DNA of 53,637 nt. It comes from Lachnospiraceae bacterium. Its GTDB lineage: Bacteria > Bacillota > Clostridia > Lachnospirales > Lachnospiraceae. The notes beneath the pieces are model-generated. The model searched no databases, was not told the DNA's origin, and saw nothing but the letters and a program-made list of their open reading frames with translations. Shown in pieces: positions 44,177-52,721 of the stretch (the first letter of the stretch is position 1; every line of letters starts with the position of its first letter). The stretch is from contig JAFRYE010000055.1 in assembly GCA_017441265.1 (NCBI GenBank), positions 1-53,637 on the forward strand, in the 5' to 3' direction. The position numbers were made by a program, and so were the translations under genes.

Positions 44177-45964
44177 ATGGCTAAGAAAGTGCTGTCAATG
44201 GAGATCGGGCAGGCCACGACAAGAGTCATTGAGATCGACTATCTGTCGAAGAGTCCGAAGATCTATCAGGCGTTCAGCCTGGAGACTCCGAGAGACATGG
44301 TTCAGGATGGCGTTATCTCTCGTAACGAGGATTTCATCATCAATCTGAAAGCCGAGCTTCGAAAGAGGGAGATCAAGACAACCGATGTCGTGTTCACCGT
44401 TTCTTCGAGCCGTATCGCAAACCGTGAGGCGCGTATTCCGCAGGTTAAGGAGAACAAGATTCTTCCGTTGATCACTGCGAACGCAGCGGAGTATTTCCCG
44501 GTGGATATGAACCAGTATCACCTGGTGTACAGCATCCTCGGAAAAGTAGACACGAAGGAGGAAAAGCAGTACCGTCTGTCTCTCTTGGCAGTGCCGAACG
44601 ATGTAACGACATCGTATCTGGATCTTGCACATTCGTTGCAGATGCACATCAAGGCCATTGACTATGTCGGTAACAGCATCTATCAGGTTGTGCGCCAGGA
44701 TTTCCAGCGCGGAACCAACGCTGTTATCAAGATTGACGAGCACAGCTCTCTGGTTACGATCGTTAAGGACGGCGAGATCGTGTTGCAGCGTTCCGTTGCG
44801 CACGGCGTTAACGCTGTCATCGAGAACATGATGGAGCTCGATGTATACGGCGAGAACCTTGATTACTACGGAGCGACCAGAGCGTTCATGACGAACCGTT
44901 GCATCCGTCGCTACCTGAACGTCGATGTGGACTATCAGGAGCCGGAAGATACTTCGGACGAGATCATGATGTCCCGTATCATGTTGACAGAGAACCTTCG
45001 CTACCTCATCGGTAACGTAGGTCGTATTCTGGAGTACTATGTATCCCGTAACGACAACCAGCCTATCGACAGCATTGAGCTTGTCGGTGTCGGTGCTGAT
45101 TTCCAGGGATTGGACGAATTGCTCAGCAATGAGCTCGGTTACACCGTACATAACTATGACGGTTTGAACCAGATCAAGATCGTCAGCACGGGTTACAGCG
45201 ATGTGACGATGCATGTGCTGGCTGCCTGCATCGGTGCGGCGATCAAGCCTTTGCAGCTCCTGTCTCCGGATCTTCTCAAGGGTGAGAAGCAGCAGTCCTT
45301 GATCATTCCGTTCGCGATCATGGTTGCCTGCCTCGCGATCGCTCTTGCGTTGTTCCTGATCAGCCAGATTCAGGTGAACAACAAGAAGAAAGAGCTCGAG
45401 AAGGTTGAGGAGCAGAAGAAGAAAGATCAGTATCTTCAGAAAGCAAAGACCAAGTACGAGAAGTCGAAGGATACTTACAATACGGTTATCAAGTACAACG
45501 GTCTTGAGGCAGATTTCAATAATCGTCTGGTAGAGTTCATCGAAGAGTGCGAGAAGAAGATGCCGCAGAACTTCCAGGTCGGCGTACTTGAGGCGGTGGA
45601 TGATTCCATCAAGTTGACAGTTTCCTGCGCTACGAAGGATGAGCTTGAAAATATCGTTCAGGCGTTGTACAACTTTGATACCGTGACGGTAGTGGATATC
45701 GGTAATGTTCGTGAGTACATCTATGTTGAGGAAGAGCCGATTCTTCCGGAAGGCGCTACTCCGACTCCGACTCCTTCCGAGCCGTCGCCGACCCCGACCG
45801 AGGGTCCGACCCCGACTCCGCTCTGGGTATGTTCCTGTGAGATTCTTGTGATTTACAATGATGCCGGCGGTCGTTTCCAGGGTGCCGTAATTCCGACACC
45901 GACTCCGACGCCTGCACCGACAAAGGCAGCAGCAGCGGCTACTCCGACTGCAGCAGCGAACTAA
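44177..45964 (+). CDS. PilM-PilN fusion with Pro-Thr tail
   Basis: 595 residues that combine two alignment-complex proteins usually separate. Residues 1-365 are PilM, an actin-like ATPase (MEIGQATTRVIEIDY, RIANREARIPQV, TNAVIKIDEHSSLVTI). A transmembrane helix (about 375-395) and a Lys/Glu coiled coil (about 396-440) lead to a PilN-like domain (about 440-545). The C terminus has PTPTPSEPSPTPTEGPTP, an unusual cysteine-containing block (WVCSCEILVIYNDAG), and a second Pro-Thr/Ala run. The N terminus is cytoplasmic and the tail extracellular. An 8-bp hairpin (44137-44159) lies just before the ribosome site AAAGGGAGG. Confidence 0.85.
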   Translation: MAKKVLSMEIGQATTRVIEIDYLSKSPKIYQAFSLETPRDMVQDGVISRNEDFIINLKAELRKREIKTTDVVFTVSSSRIANREARIPQVKENKILPLITANAAEYFPVDMNQYHLVYSILGKVDTKEEKQYRLSLLAVPNDVTTSYLDLAHSLQMHIKAIDYVGNSIYQVVRQDFQRGTNAVIKIDEHSSLVTIVKDGEIVLQRSVAHGVNAVIENMMELDVYGENLDYYGATRAFMTNRCIRRYLNVDVDYQEPEDTSDEIMMSRIMLTENLRYLIGNVGRILEYYVSRNDNQPIDSIELVGVGADFQGLDELLSNELGYTVHNYDGLNQIKIVSTGYSDVTMHVLAACIGAAIKPLQLLSPDLLKGEKQQSLIIPFAIMVACLAIALALFLISQIQVNNKKKELEKVEEQKKKDQYLQKAKTKYEKSKDTYNTVIKYNGLEADFNNRLVEFIEECEKKMPQNFQVGVLEAVDDSIKLTVSCATKDELENIVQALYNFDTVTVVDIGNVREYIYVEEEPILPEGATPTPTPSEPSPTPTEGPTPTPLWVCSCEILVIYNDAGGRFQGAVIPTPTPTPAPTKAAAAATPTAAAN

Positions 45965-45978
45965 GGGGGTGAGCAGAG

Positions 45979-46725
45979 ATGAAAGTATCAAAAAGAGATA
46001 TCAGTATTGTAATGATTCTGCTCGGCGCCATCGCTCTGTTCTGCGTTTATCAATTCTATTACCGTGATAAGCAGTCTGAAGTAGAAAAGTTACAGAAGAA
46101 TATTAACTCCATCCAGTCGGAACTGGATGTGCTCCACAAGATCGATGAGCAGAAGATCAACACGGAGATCAACGGCTTCAGAGACGAAATGATCGCCATG
46201 GTTAAGAGATATCCGATGCTGTATCGTTTCGATGATGAGGTTATCTATCTGAACAACCTCGAAAAGAATAAGACGTACGGGGTAAAGTTCTACGAGTACC
46301 TTATGACGAAGTCGACGGAGACGAACAGTTACCGTGGTACATTCGACGAGAAATCCGTTAACTACGTGAGCAGTCAGGCAGGCATTAAGGCTTTGTTCTA
46401 TACAGAGACGTACGAAGGATGCAAGAAGCTGATCAACGCAATTTATGCGGATAAAAATCCGAAGAACCTTCAGCTTGTAAAGCTTACCTTTGACCGGTTT
46501 ACCGGTGAGATCAAGGGCGAACTTGATTTCCGTATGTATGGTGTGACGGATTATGCTTCCGTTGGTGAAGGTGTGGATACCAACGCACCGTACAAGGAAA
46601 CCAAAGCAACGAAAGAAGGCGTTGTTATCGGTGTAGGCGACATCGAGAGCCGCTGCATCTTCGGACCTACGGCATCTCCGATTCCTACGCTTGAGCTTTT
46701 GGAAGAGCCGACCCCGGCACGATAA
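45979..46725 (+). CDS. pilO: PilO-like type IV pilus alignment protein
   Basis: 248 residues: short cytoplasmic start, one transmembrane helix (about 9-27, ISIVMILLGAIALFCVYQF), a coiled coil (SEVEKLQKNINSIQSELDVLHKI), then a ferredoxin-like PilO domain. The order after the PilM-PilN fusion supports the call, since sequence conservation in PilO is low. It ends with a short Pro/Thr segment (TASPIPTLELLEEPTPAR). It starts 14 nt after the previous stop, with AAGGGGG upstream. Confidence 0.82.
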   Translation: MKVSKRDISIVMILLGAIALFCVYQFYYRDKQSEVEKLQKNINSIQSELDVLHKIDEQKINTEINGFRDEMIAMVKRYPMLYRFDDEVIYLNNLEKNKTYGVKFYEYLMTKSTETNSYRGTFDEKSVNYVSSQAGIKALFYTETYEGCKKLINAIYADKNPKNLQLVKLTFDRFTGEIKGELDFRMYGVTDYASVGEGVDTNAPYKETKATKEGVVIGVGDIESRCIFGPTASPIPTLELLEEPTPAR

Positions 46726-46881
46726 ATAATTGAGCATACCCGTTTCGCTTTCAGCTGCGGAAAGCGAAACGGCGTTGCTATAGATGTACCGTCCGATATT
46801 CGGACATGAGGAGAAGCAAGAGAGGCGCAGAGGTGTCCGGAAACGGACAGGTTGAATACCGGAAAGGATGATGTATAGAAG

Positions 46882-47580
46882 ATGAGAGAGGCAAGCAGAA
46901 AGAAGAATTCCGGTTTTACGCTGGTTGAGGTACTCATAGCGGTCGCGATATTGGCGGTTGTTTCGATACCGATCATTCAGTCGTTTGTTTCGGTTGCGCA
47001 GGTAAACGGCAAGTCGAGAAGAAAGTTGTCCGCGACGACGGTGGCTGAGAGTGTCATGGAGTCCTGCAAGGGAATGACCATGACGGAATTTGCCGCACAG
47101 TGCGATTACTTCGGCTCGGCTACAGTTACAGTGCCGTTTAAGATTATTGCCGGTGATATTGAGAACGGAACGGCATTCGGCGGTTACGCCGCTGAGCTGA
47201 TGGCAAGTCCGTCCGGTACGTATTCGCAGATTACGTCTGTCGCACAGTACACGGCGGACAGAGACGGCGCAGGTTTTAAGTTCCGGAAGAAGACAGGCGA
47301 TAAGTACATTTTCTGGATCAGCGAGATTGAGATGGGCGGTGGCTATTTTGATGCCGTTGTGACATATCAATTGAATACGTCCCGAAGCAAAGGAACGGTG
47401 ACCTACGGAGGAACAACGTACAATGTTGCAACAGAGTTGACCAATAAGGGAATGCGCACATTGCGGTATTACGATGTTACCATCGACGTATATCGTTCGC
47501 AGGGCGCATTGTCAACGACGGTTTCTTATGATCCGATCGTAACCTTAACCGGATCGATCACGGATTACAATGATTATTAA
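46882..47580 (+). CDS. Type IV prepilin-like protein (PilV/GspI type)
   Basis: 232 residues. Leader MREASRKKNSG, then FTLVEVLIAVAILAVVSIPIIQSF, with Glu+5. The VEVLIAVAILA form and AESVMESCKGMT helix resemble PilV/GspI minor pilins. It starts the minor pilin group (46.9-52.2 kb), which probably forms the pilus tip and primes assembly. Confidence 0.88.
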   Translation: MREASRKKNSGFTLVEVLIAVAILAVVSIPIIQSFVSVAQVNGKSRRKLSATTVAESVMESCKGMTMTEFAAQCDYFGSATVTVPFKIIAGDIENGTAFGGYAAELMASPSGTYSQITSVAQYTADRDGAGFKFRKKTGDKYIFWISEIEMGGGYFDAVVTYQLNTSRSKGTVTYGGTTYNVATELTNKGMRTLRYYDVTIDVYRSQGALSTTVSYDPIVTLTGSITDYNDY

Positions 47581-47597
47581 GAAAGGAGACGATGTTT

Positions 47598-49454
47598 ATG
47601 CGTGAAGGAAGATCAAGGGATGACCGCGGTATAGCTTTGATCAGTGTTATGATCTGTATCATGCTCTGCTTCTTGCTGTCGGCCACCATCATGCGAGTGT
47701 CTTACCTTTCCTACCTGCAGAAGAGCATCGGTAAGGAGACAACCAAGACCTTCTACGAGAATGAAACTTATGTAGATGACCTTAAGCTGGGTATTCAGAC
47801 AATGGTTGTACAGGCTGCGAATTCGGTTACAACTTCCGATGCAAACCCTTCGCAGACATTTGTTAACACGATAACGGGAGCGTTCGGATCCACGAAGAGT
47901 GATATCGAGAGCCGTCTGTCGAGTTTCCTTAATGCGGATACCGGTATCAAGAGTATTCAGGTTCTCGGAGACGGTACGGATTATATTAAACTGGAAAACG
48001 GCGGCAAGGAGGTCGTGATCAAGAACGTAGAGCTTGATTATGAAGACCCGGTGACGCATTACATTTCCAAGATTCAGACCGACATTCGAATTCGTGCTCC
48101 GTATTATCAGACGGAGATTACAACGACGGAGACGGGCGGCCGCGGTTATTCTGTAGTTGCAGCCAACGGAGCCATCATCGGAACCGGCGCCGGAAGAGGA
48201 AACCTGCAGCAGGGTGGTGATCTCTATTTCGGCTATCGCGCGGGGACGGCAACGGCAGTGAAGGTTGGTGATGATTGGGTTGTTGATCACGCTACCGCAG
48301 CTGAAATCAGCAACGGTATGTTGTATTGGTTGACAGGTGATGCCGTTATATATAACGGAGATATTATTCTGGATGCTTCTACGCTGATGTTTACCGGCGG
48401 TACGTTAACCATAAGAGGAACGATCACACTGAAGAACAAGTCGCATCTTGTGCTCGGATCCGGAAGTAAGATCGTATGTAGAGATATTGTTGTTGATGGC
48501 AAATCGGCAGCATCCGGAACATATGAGTTTGCTGATAACGGCGGTGAGATTACCGGACCTCCGGTGGACTTCAACGGCGAAAACAGCGCTCGTACAACCT
48601 GGTTCGGAAAGGCTTCCTCCATTGATGTTTATACCGGAAACGGTAACCCCGGAAACGGCAAGACACACAAGAAGGCTTCGAGCAGTGATATTACGTTCCA
48701 GAGCGACCTTCGTCCGGTGACGAATGTTAACGCGAGCGGTAATCCGCTGAGCTCTAAGAGTGCGATTGAAGGAACCGGTGAGCAGTACGACAAGGTGTTT
48801 TATGATATCGTTGATGTCGCATATATGAAGGCAATCACCGACTTCAGCAATAAGACGCAAAAAGGTTATATCAATTCCTACACGGCAGAGAATTCCGACG
48901 ATACCGGAAAGTGGTCGAATTTCCAGGGATATACGGCGAATACAACCGAGTTCCCGACCATAGAAGGAAAGAAGATCGGCGTAAACTTCGGTAATAACAT
49001 TCAGACGATCAACAATGAGTTCGGTTACTTCATGATCAACTGGTCGACAGGCACGCAGAAGATCGGTACATTGAATATCAACAATGCTATGCAGACGGTA
49101 TTCTACGGAATGTTGTTTGCTCGCGGTTCGATGGAGATGGTTATCCAGAATCCGAAACTCGGAATCGGAACCTCGTTTGTTGATTACTATGACGGTGATG
49201 TTGATAAGGCAAAACGTGTTCTGAAGTATTTGGGGCGCAGCATTACAACGGATTCGGGCATCAACCAGGATACGTCTCAAGCATCACAGCTGGTACGTGA
49301 AAAGAATTGTCTTAACAATATGTTCCGCAACGGTATTCTTTCGCTTCTCGGCGATGGCGCTACAACAACGCATGAGTCCGTTGAGACGACAGTTGATATT
49401 GTCAGAAATGCCAGCCTTGACTCAGTAACATTTGAGAACTGGCAGAAGAAGTGA
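47598..49454 (+). CDS. Large PilX/GspK-like minor pilin with beta-repeat domain
   Basis: 618 residues from the chosen start; AAAGGAG lies 9 nt from this ATG and only 3 nt from the one two codons earlier. Leader MREGRSRDDRG, then IALISVMICIMLCFLLSATI, which lacks Glu+5, as in GspK/PilX tip subunits. Residues about 200-310 contain short beta repeats (DAVIYNGDIILDAS, LMFTGGTLTIRGTITL, HLVLGSGSKIVCRDIVVDG) typical of a right-handed beta-helix or bactofilin-like stack. A large C-terminal domain follows. It is far larger than ordinary minor pilins and may be a tip adhesin. Confidence 0.78.
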   Translation: MREGRSRDDRGIALISVMICIMLCFLLSATIMRVSYLSYLQKSIGKETTKTFYENETYVDDLKLGIQTMVVQAANSVTTSDANPSQTFVNTITGAFGSTKSDIESRLSSFLNADTGIKSIQVLGDGTDYIKLENGGKEVVIKNVELDYEDPVTHYISKIQTDIRIRAPYYQTEITTTETGGRGYSVVAANGAIIGTGAGRGNLQQGGDLYFGYRAGTATAVKVGDDWVVDHATAAEISNGMLYWLTGDAVIYNGDIILDASTLMFTGGTLTIRGTITLKNKSHLVLGSGSKIVCRDIVVDGKSAASGTYEFADNGGEITGPPVDFNGENSARTTWFGKASSIDVYTGNGNPGNGKTHKKASSSDITFQSDLRPVTNVNASGNPLSSKSAIEGTGEQYDKVFYDIVDVAYMKAITDFSNKTQKGYINSYTAENSDDTGKWSNFQGYTANTTEFPTIEGKKIGVNFGNNIQTINNEFGYFMINWSTGTQKIGTLNINNAMQTVFYGMLFARGSMEMVIQNPKLGIGTSFVDYYDGDVDKAKRVLKYLGRSITTDSGINQDTSQASQLVREKNCLNNMFRNGILSLLGDGATTTHESVETTVDIVRNASLDSVTFENWQKK

Positions 49455-49545
49455 TGAGGTTAGCAGTATTACACGACAGACAATGAGCAAAGTTGCGCAG
49501 GGCGTCGAGAAGATCGGCGCCCGGCGCAGAGAGAGAGGATATTAT

Positions 49546-50043
49546 ATGAAAAAAAACCAAGGTATGTCATTGGTCGAGCTTATTGTCGTAATCGGTATCA
49601 TGGGTGTGGTTGTCGGCCTTGTGGGAATTAGTTTCGCGGTAGTGACCAGACAGCGGGTCAGTTCCGCAGCAACAGATGTCAAAGGCCAATTGCAGACGGC
49701 ACAGACGATTGCGATGAGCAGGGACGACTGTTACGTTGAGGTTCGAAGAAATGCGAGCGGTGAAGTCGTGTTCACAACGTATTCTTCCGCAACGAAAAAG
49801 TTGGACACGTACACCGTTGACAGCAAGATTCAGGTGAAGCTTCAGATCGGATCGGCAATATACAATCTGAAGAGCGACACCGGGACTTTTGTAATATCAT
49901 ATCAGCGCGAGTCCGGTTCGATGAAGGATACCACGAGAAACGGGACGTACATGGGTGTGTTGCGTCGAATTGAATTTACGGATGGAAAAAAGACGTCCAT
50001 TCTCAATGTCAACAAAGTAACCGGTAAAGTATCATTTGAATAA
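49546..50043 (+). CDS. FimT/GspH-like minor prepilin
   Basis: 165 residues. Leader MKKNQG, then MSLVELIVVIGIMGVVVGLVGISF, with Met+1 and Glu+5. The following SAATDVKGQLQTAQTIAMSRDDCYVEVRRN matches the FimT/GspH pattern. GAGAGG lies 7 nt before the ATG. FimT binds DNA in some competent bacteria; this cannot be judged here. Confidence 0.85.
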   Translation: MKKNQGMSLVELIVVIGIMGVVVGLVGISFAVVTRQRVSSAATDVKGQLQTAQTIAMSRDDCYVEVRRNASGEVVFTTYSSATKKLDTYTVDSKIQVKLQIGSAIYNLKSDTGTFVISYQRESGSMKDTTRNGTYMGVLRRIEFTDGKKTSILNVNKVTGKVSFE

Positions 50044-50055
50044 GGGGGACCTGAT

Positions 50056-50955
50056 ATGAACGAGAACGTAGTAAAAAAGAATCAGGGTTTATCCCTTGTT
50101 GAATTGTTGGTTTCCGTAGTTATTCTGGCGATTGCTCTTTCGGGAATTATGGCGATAATCAACTTAGCGTCCAAATACTATTCCCATTCGAGCAAAGAGG
50201 TTGAGATTCAGTCGGAGCTCCAGACGACCTTTGCAATTGTAAGTAATATGATCGTGGATGCGGATGTTGATGTAAGTTACGCACCGGCAACGAATGCAGG
50301 TGTCGCCCGCATCATTAACGACACAAAAGCTTATCTTGTCGGATGGAAAAACGGAAAATTGTACGTTCGAGACAATGTCGATGTTTCTTCGGCAACGACC
50401 CGAGCAGCTAAGATTGCAGCGGCAGCATCGCAGGATCCGTACTACAGCTCTGCCTACGTGCTTTCGGATCATGTCGAATATTTCTCTATTGATACATCCG
50501 GATATGATCAGGGGTATGTAACGCTGGCGATGCATTTGAAATACGGGAACCGCGAGGCTAGAATGTCGCGCAATGTGTTCCTGCGCAACTCGGAGAACAG
50601 TTATCAGAATATCATCAGTCAGTGTGATCTGACAAGAACAGCGTCCTCTAGTACGCTGTCGACGGTTGTCAAACAGAATACGGGAAGCGCGATTCCGGCG
50701 AACACAAAGCTTACAGTCAACGCTCGTTTGGCAGTAGCCACCGGTACGTTGACTGCAGCGGGTATTACGGTTTCCTCCACGAATGGCACGTTTGTTGTGA
50801 AAGCATACAATCAGATTACCGGTTTGCTGACAATCTCCGGAACAACTGCTTCGGAATGGGCCGACGGGGCAACGGTAACGTTTTCGTTGACGGTTGATGA
50901 CTCAACGGTTCATCTGACGGCCGACAAATGCTACATGACAGGTATCGGCAGATAA
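50056..50955 (+). CDS. PilW/GspJ-like minor prepilin
   Basis: 299 residues. Leader MNENVVKKNQG, then LSLVELLVSVVILAIALSGIMAI, with Glu+5. The helix continues YYSHSSKEVEIQSELQTTFAIVSNMIVDADVDVSY, as in PilW/GspJ. The C-terminal 100 residues are Ser/Thr/Ala-rich beta structure of no recognised family. It starts 12 nt after the previous gene. Confidence 0.85.
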   Translation: MNENVVKKNQGLSLVELLVSVVILAIALSGIMAIINLASKYYSHSSKEVEIQSELQTTFAIVSNMIVDADVDVSYAPATNAGVARIINDTKAYLVGWKNGKLYVRDNVDVSSATTRAAKIAAAASQDPYYSSAYVLSDHVEYFSIDTSGYDQGYVTLAMHLKYGNREARMSRNVFLRNSENSYQNIISQCDLTRTASSSTLSTVVKQNTGSAIPANTKLTVNARLAVATGTLTAAGITVSSTNGTFVVKAYNQITGLLTISGTTASEWADGATVTFSLTVDDSTVHLTADKCYMTGIGR

Positions 50956-51163
50956 GAGGTTTGTTTTAGAAAGTATCCGATTGACTGCCTATTTGGCAGT
51001 CAATCGTCAGTTTTCCCCAATTTTTTGGTTTTTCGGATGTATTTTCGGCGGTTTTGATGGGAACTTATATTTGACTTTTGGTTCACGAGAGAATAATATA
51101 GAGACAGGATAGAATCGCAGGCACTCTGTGTGCAAACAATATATGACAAAGGGGATGTTACGT

Positions 51164-52249
51164 ATGAAACGGAAAAACGCAGGCCTTTCTACGGTAGAGA
51201 TCATCGTTGCGGCCGTAATTGTCGTTGCCGTCGTCGTGGGCGTTCTGATCGCTGTTCGCATGAGCAACAAGGGACCTACTACGGATACGAGCGCAACGGA
51301 GGCTAAGACGATCGCGACGAATTTGATCAACAAGCTTTCGGACAATATCAAGTCCGCGGATCTTGATATCAAATCGAGTGACAACTTTATTCGTCTGGTC
51401 GGATCCGCCAGATATCAGGTATACTATTTGGATACGGCAACCAACAAGGTATATTTTACTGAGCGTGAGACTTCCGAACTCGGGAAAAATGAAGACGATA
51501 TTCGTAAAATCGCTGAGAAAAAGACGTTCACGACCGGTGAAATGACGCAGATCGCAGAGAATGTCAAGACGTGTATTGTTGAGCTGATTGACAAAGAAAA
51601 GGCGGAAGGTAAAGCGAAGATCACGGTTCGTGCAATCGTCGGAGATGCCAACAATGTGGAGAATGCGGAAGTTCCGCTGAACGCGAATCTGCTGATGTAT
51701 TTTGCAGACCAAGCCGGCAAAGAGCTTGTTCTCCCGACTCCTACATTTACGCCTACTCCTTCGCCTTCGCCGGAACCGGCAACACCTACGCCTACGACGA
51801 AGACAGAAGATCCTACGAAGGCACCTACGGATGCTCCGACTGAGCCTCCGACCCCGACGCCTACGCCGAAGGAATGGGTTCATGAAGTAACGAGCAAGAC
51901 TTCGAATCCGCAGGGCAATACCTACGATCTGATCATTAATCAGATGGTTCTTTACAACACCTACAAGGATGTTAAGCTGGTCGTTAAGGTTCGGCCGCAG
52001 TCTGAGAATACCGGCTTTGAGGAAGGCATGGTAATCGGTGGTATCGGCTTTGACAGCGCGGCTATCGTTGACCAGTACCAATTCAAGCTTCGTGCCGAGG
52101 ATGAGGGCAAAGAAGAGTTCACGTTCGAGTATGACTGGGCAGAGCTCGGCGCACTGGCTAAGCAGCTTAATCTCAAGAAGTTTACGTTCCGTATTCTGGA
52201 CAGCACCGGCTATTCGCTGGCGGGTGTAGATATTGATTACTGGAAGTAA
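51164..52249 (+). CDS. Prepilin-like surface protein with Pro-Thr linker
   Basis: 361 residues. Leader MKRKNAG, then LSTVEIIVAAVIVVAVVVGVLIAV, with Glu+5. A first domain (to about 195) is followed by a long TPTFTPTPSPSPEPATPTPTT linker (about 200-245) and a C-terminal beta domain of about 115 residues (WVHEVTSKTSNPQGNTYDLII to the end) that looks like a carbohydrate-binding-module-style beta-sandwich; this is a guess. The ribosome site AAAGGGG lies 9 nt before the ATG; an ATG three codons upstream directly abuts it. About 200 nt of non-coding DNA separate it from the previous gene. Confidence 0.8.
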   Translation: MKRKNAGLSTVEIIVAAVIVVAVVVGVLIAVRMSNKGPTTDTSATEAKTIATNLINKLSDNIKSADLDIKSSDNFIRLVGSARYQVYYLDTATNKVYFTERETSELGKNEDDIRKIAEKKTFTTGEMTQIAENVKTCIVELIDKEKAEGKAKITVRAIVGDANNVENAEVPLNANLLMYFADQAGKELVLPTPTFTPTPSPSPEPATPTPTTKTEDPTKAPTDAPTEPPTPTPTPKEWVHEVTSKTSNPQGNTYDLIINQMVLYNTYKDVKLVVKVRPQSENTGFEEGMVIGGIGFDSAAIVDQYQFKLRAEDEGKEEFTFEYDWAELGALAKQLNLKKFTFRILDSTGYSLAGVDIDYWK

Positions 52250-52279
52250 TCTCGGAACAAAATCGACAGAGAATTTAAT

Positions 52280-52313
52280 CGCTCCCGACGGGTTTCCGCC
52301 GGGAGCGGTTTTT
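52280..52313 (+). terminator. Terminator of the type IV pilus operon
   Basis: GC-rich stem GCTCCCG-CGG/CCG-CGGGAGC with one bulged base and loop GTTTC, followed by GGTTTTTAT, 31 nt after the last pilus gene. Confidence 0.88.
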
Positions 52314-52381
52314 ATAGAACTCGGAAGGGGAGAACGGGAGAGGGTTTTCAGGCGCAAAGACCGTAAAATCAGTATTTTCGG

Positions 52382-52410
52382 TTGACAGAACACAGCAAAA
52401 TCGGTATACT
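52382..52410 (+). promoter_or_regulatory. Promoter of SRP RNA
   Basis: Perfect TTGACA, 17-nt spacer, TATACT. The transcript would begin within a few bases of 52416. Confidence 0.9.
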
Positions 52411-52414
52411 TATT

Positions 52415-52683
52415 GTGCCGTGCAGCCGGGGAGATAGCGGTGCCCTGTACCTGCAATCCGCTACAGCAGGGGTGATGATGTGCCGAGGGGCGTCCGATTT
52501 GGAGCTGCCCGTAGTAAGTGACGTTGAAGTTTGGGTCTCGCGCAATGGGAATTTGCGAACCGTGTCAGGGTAGGAATACAGCAGCACTAAACAAACACTC
52601 TCATGTGCCGCGAGGAAGCCTGGGCCGAGTCAACTGCTATGGTAACGTCCGGAAAGGCGTTTCGACGCACTTCGCACGGCTTT
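52415..52683 (+). ncRNA. ffs: Signal recognition particle RNA, long Firmicutes type
   Basis: About 265-nt RNA with Alu domain. The 5' GCCGTGC (52417-52423) pairs with GCACGGC (52674-52680), which is followed directly by TTTT as terminator. Conserved blocks include GGGGAGATAGCGGTGCCCTG (Alu-domain region), GTTGAAGTTTGGGTCTCGCGC, and helix 8 GTGTCAGG...AGCAGCA. The apical stem is GTA-GGAA-TAC instead of the usual TCC-GGAA-GGA, a compensated change that keeps the GGAA tetraloop. It binds Ffh and targets nascent membrane proteins. Confidence 0.95.
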
Positions 52684-52721
52684 TGTGTTTCATTTTACGC
52701 CTTTGATGAGAGGAGTGTATC

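Noticed and set aside
44195-45991. 598-codon minus-strand open frame
   Set aside because: Exact shadow of the PilM-PilN gene with no domain features or ribosome site.
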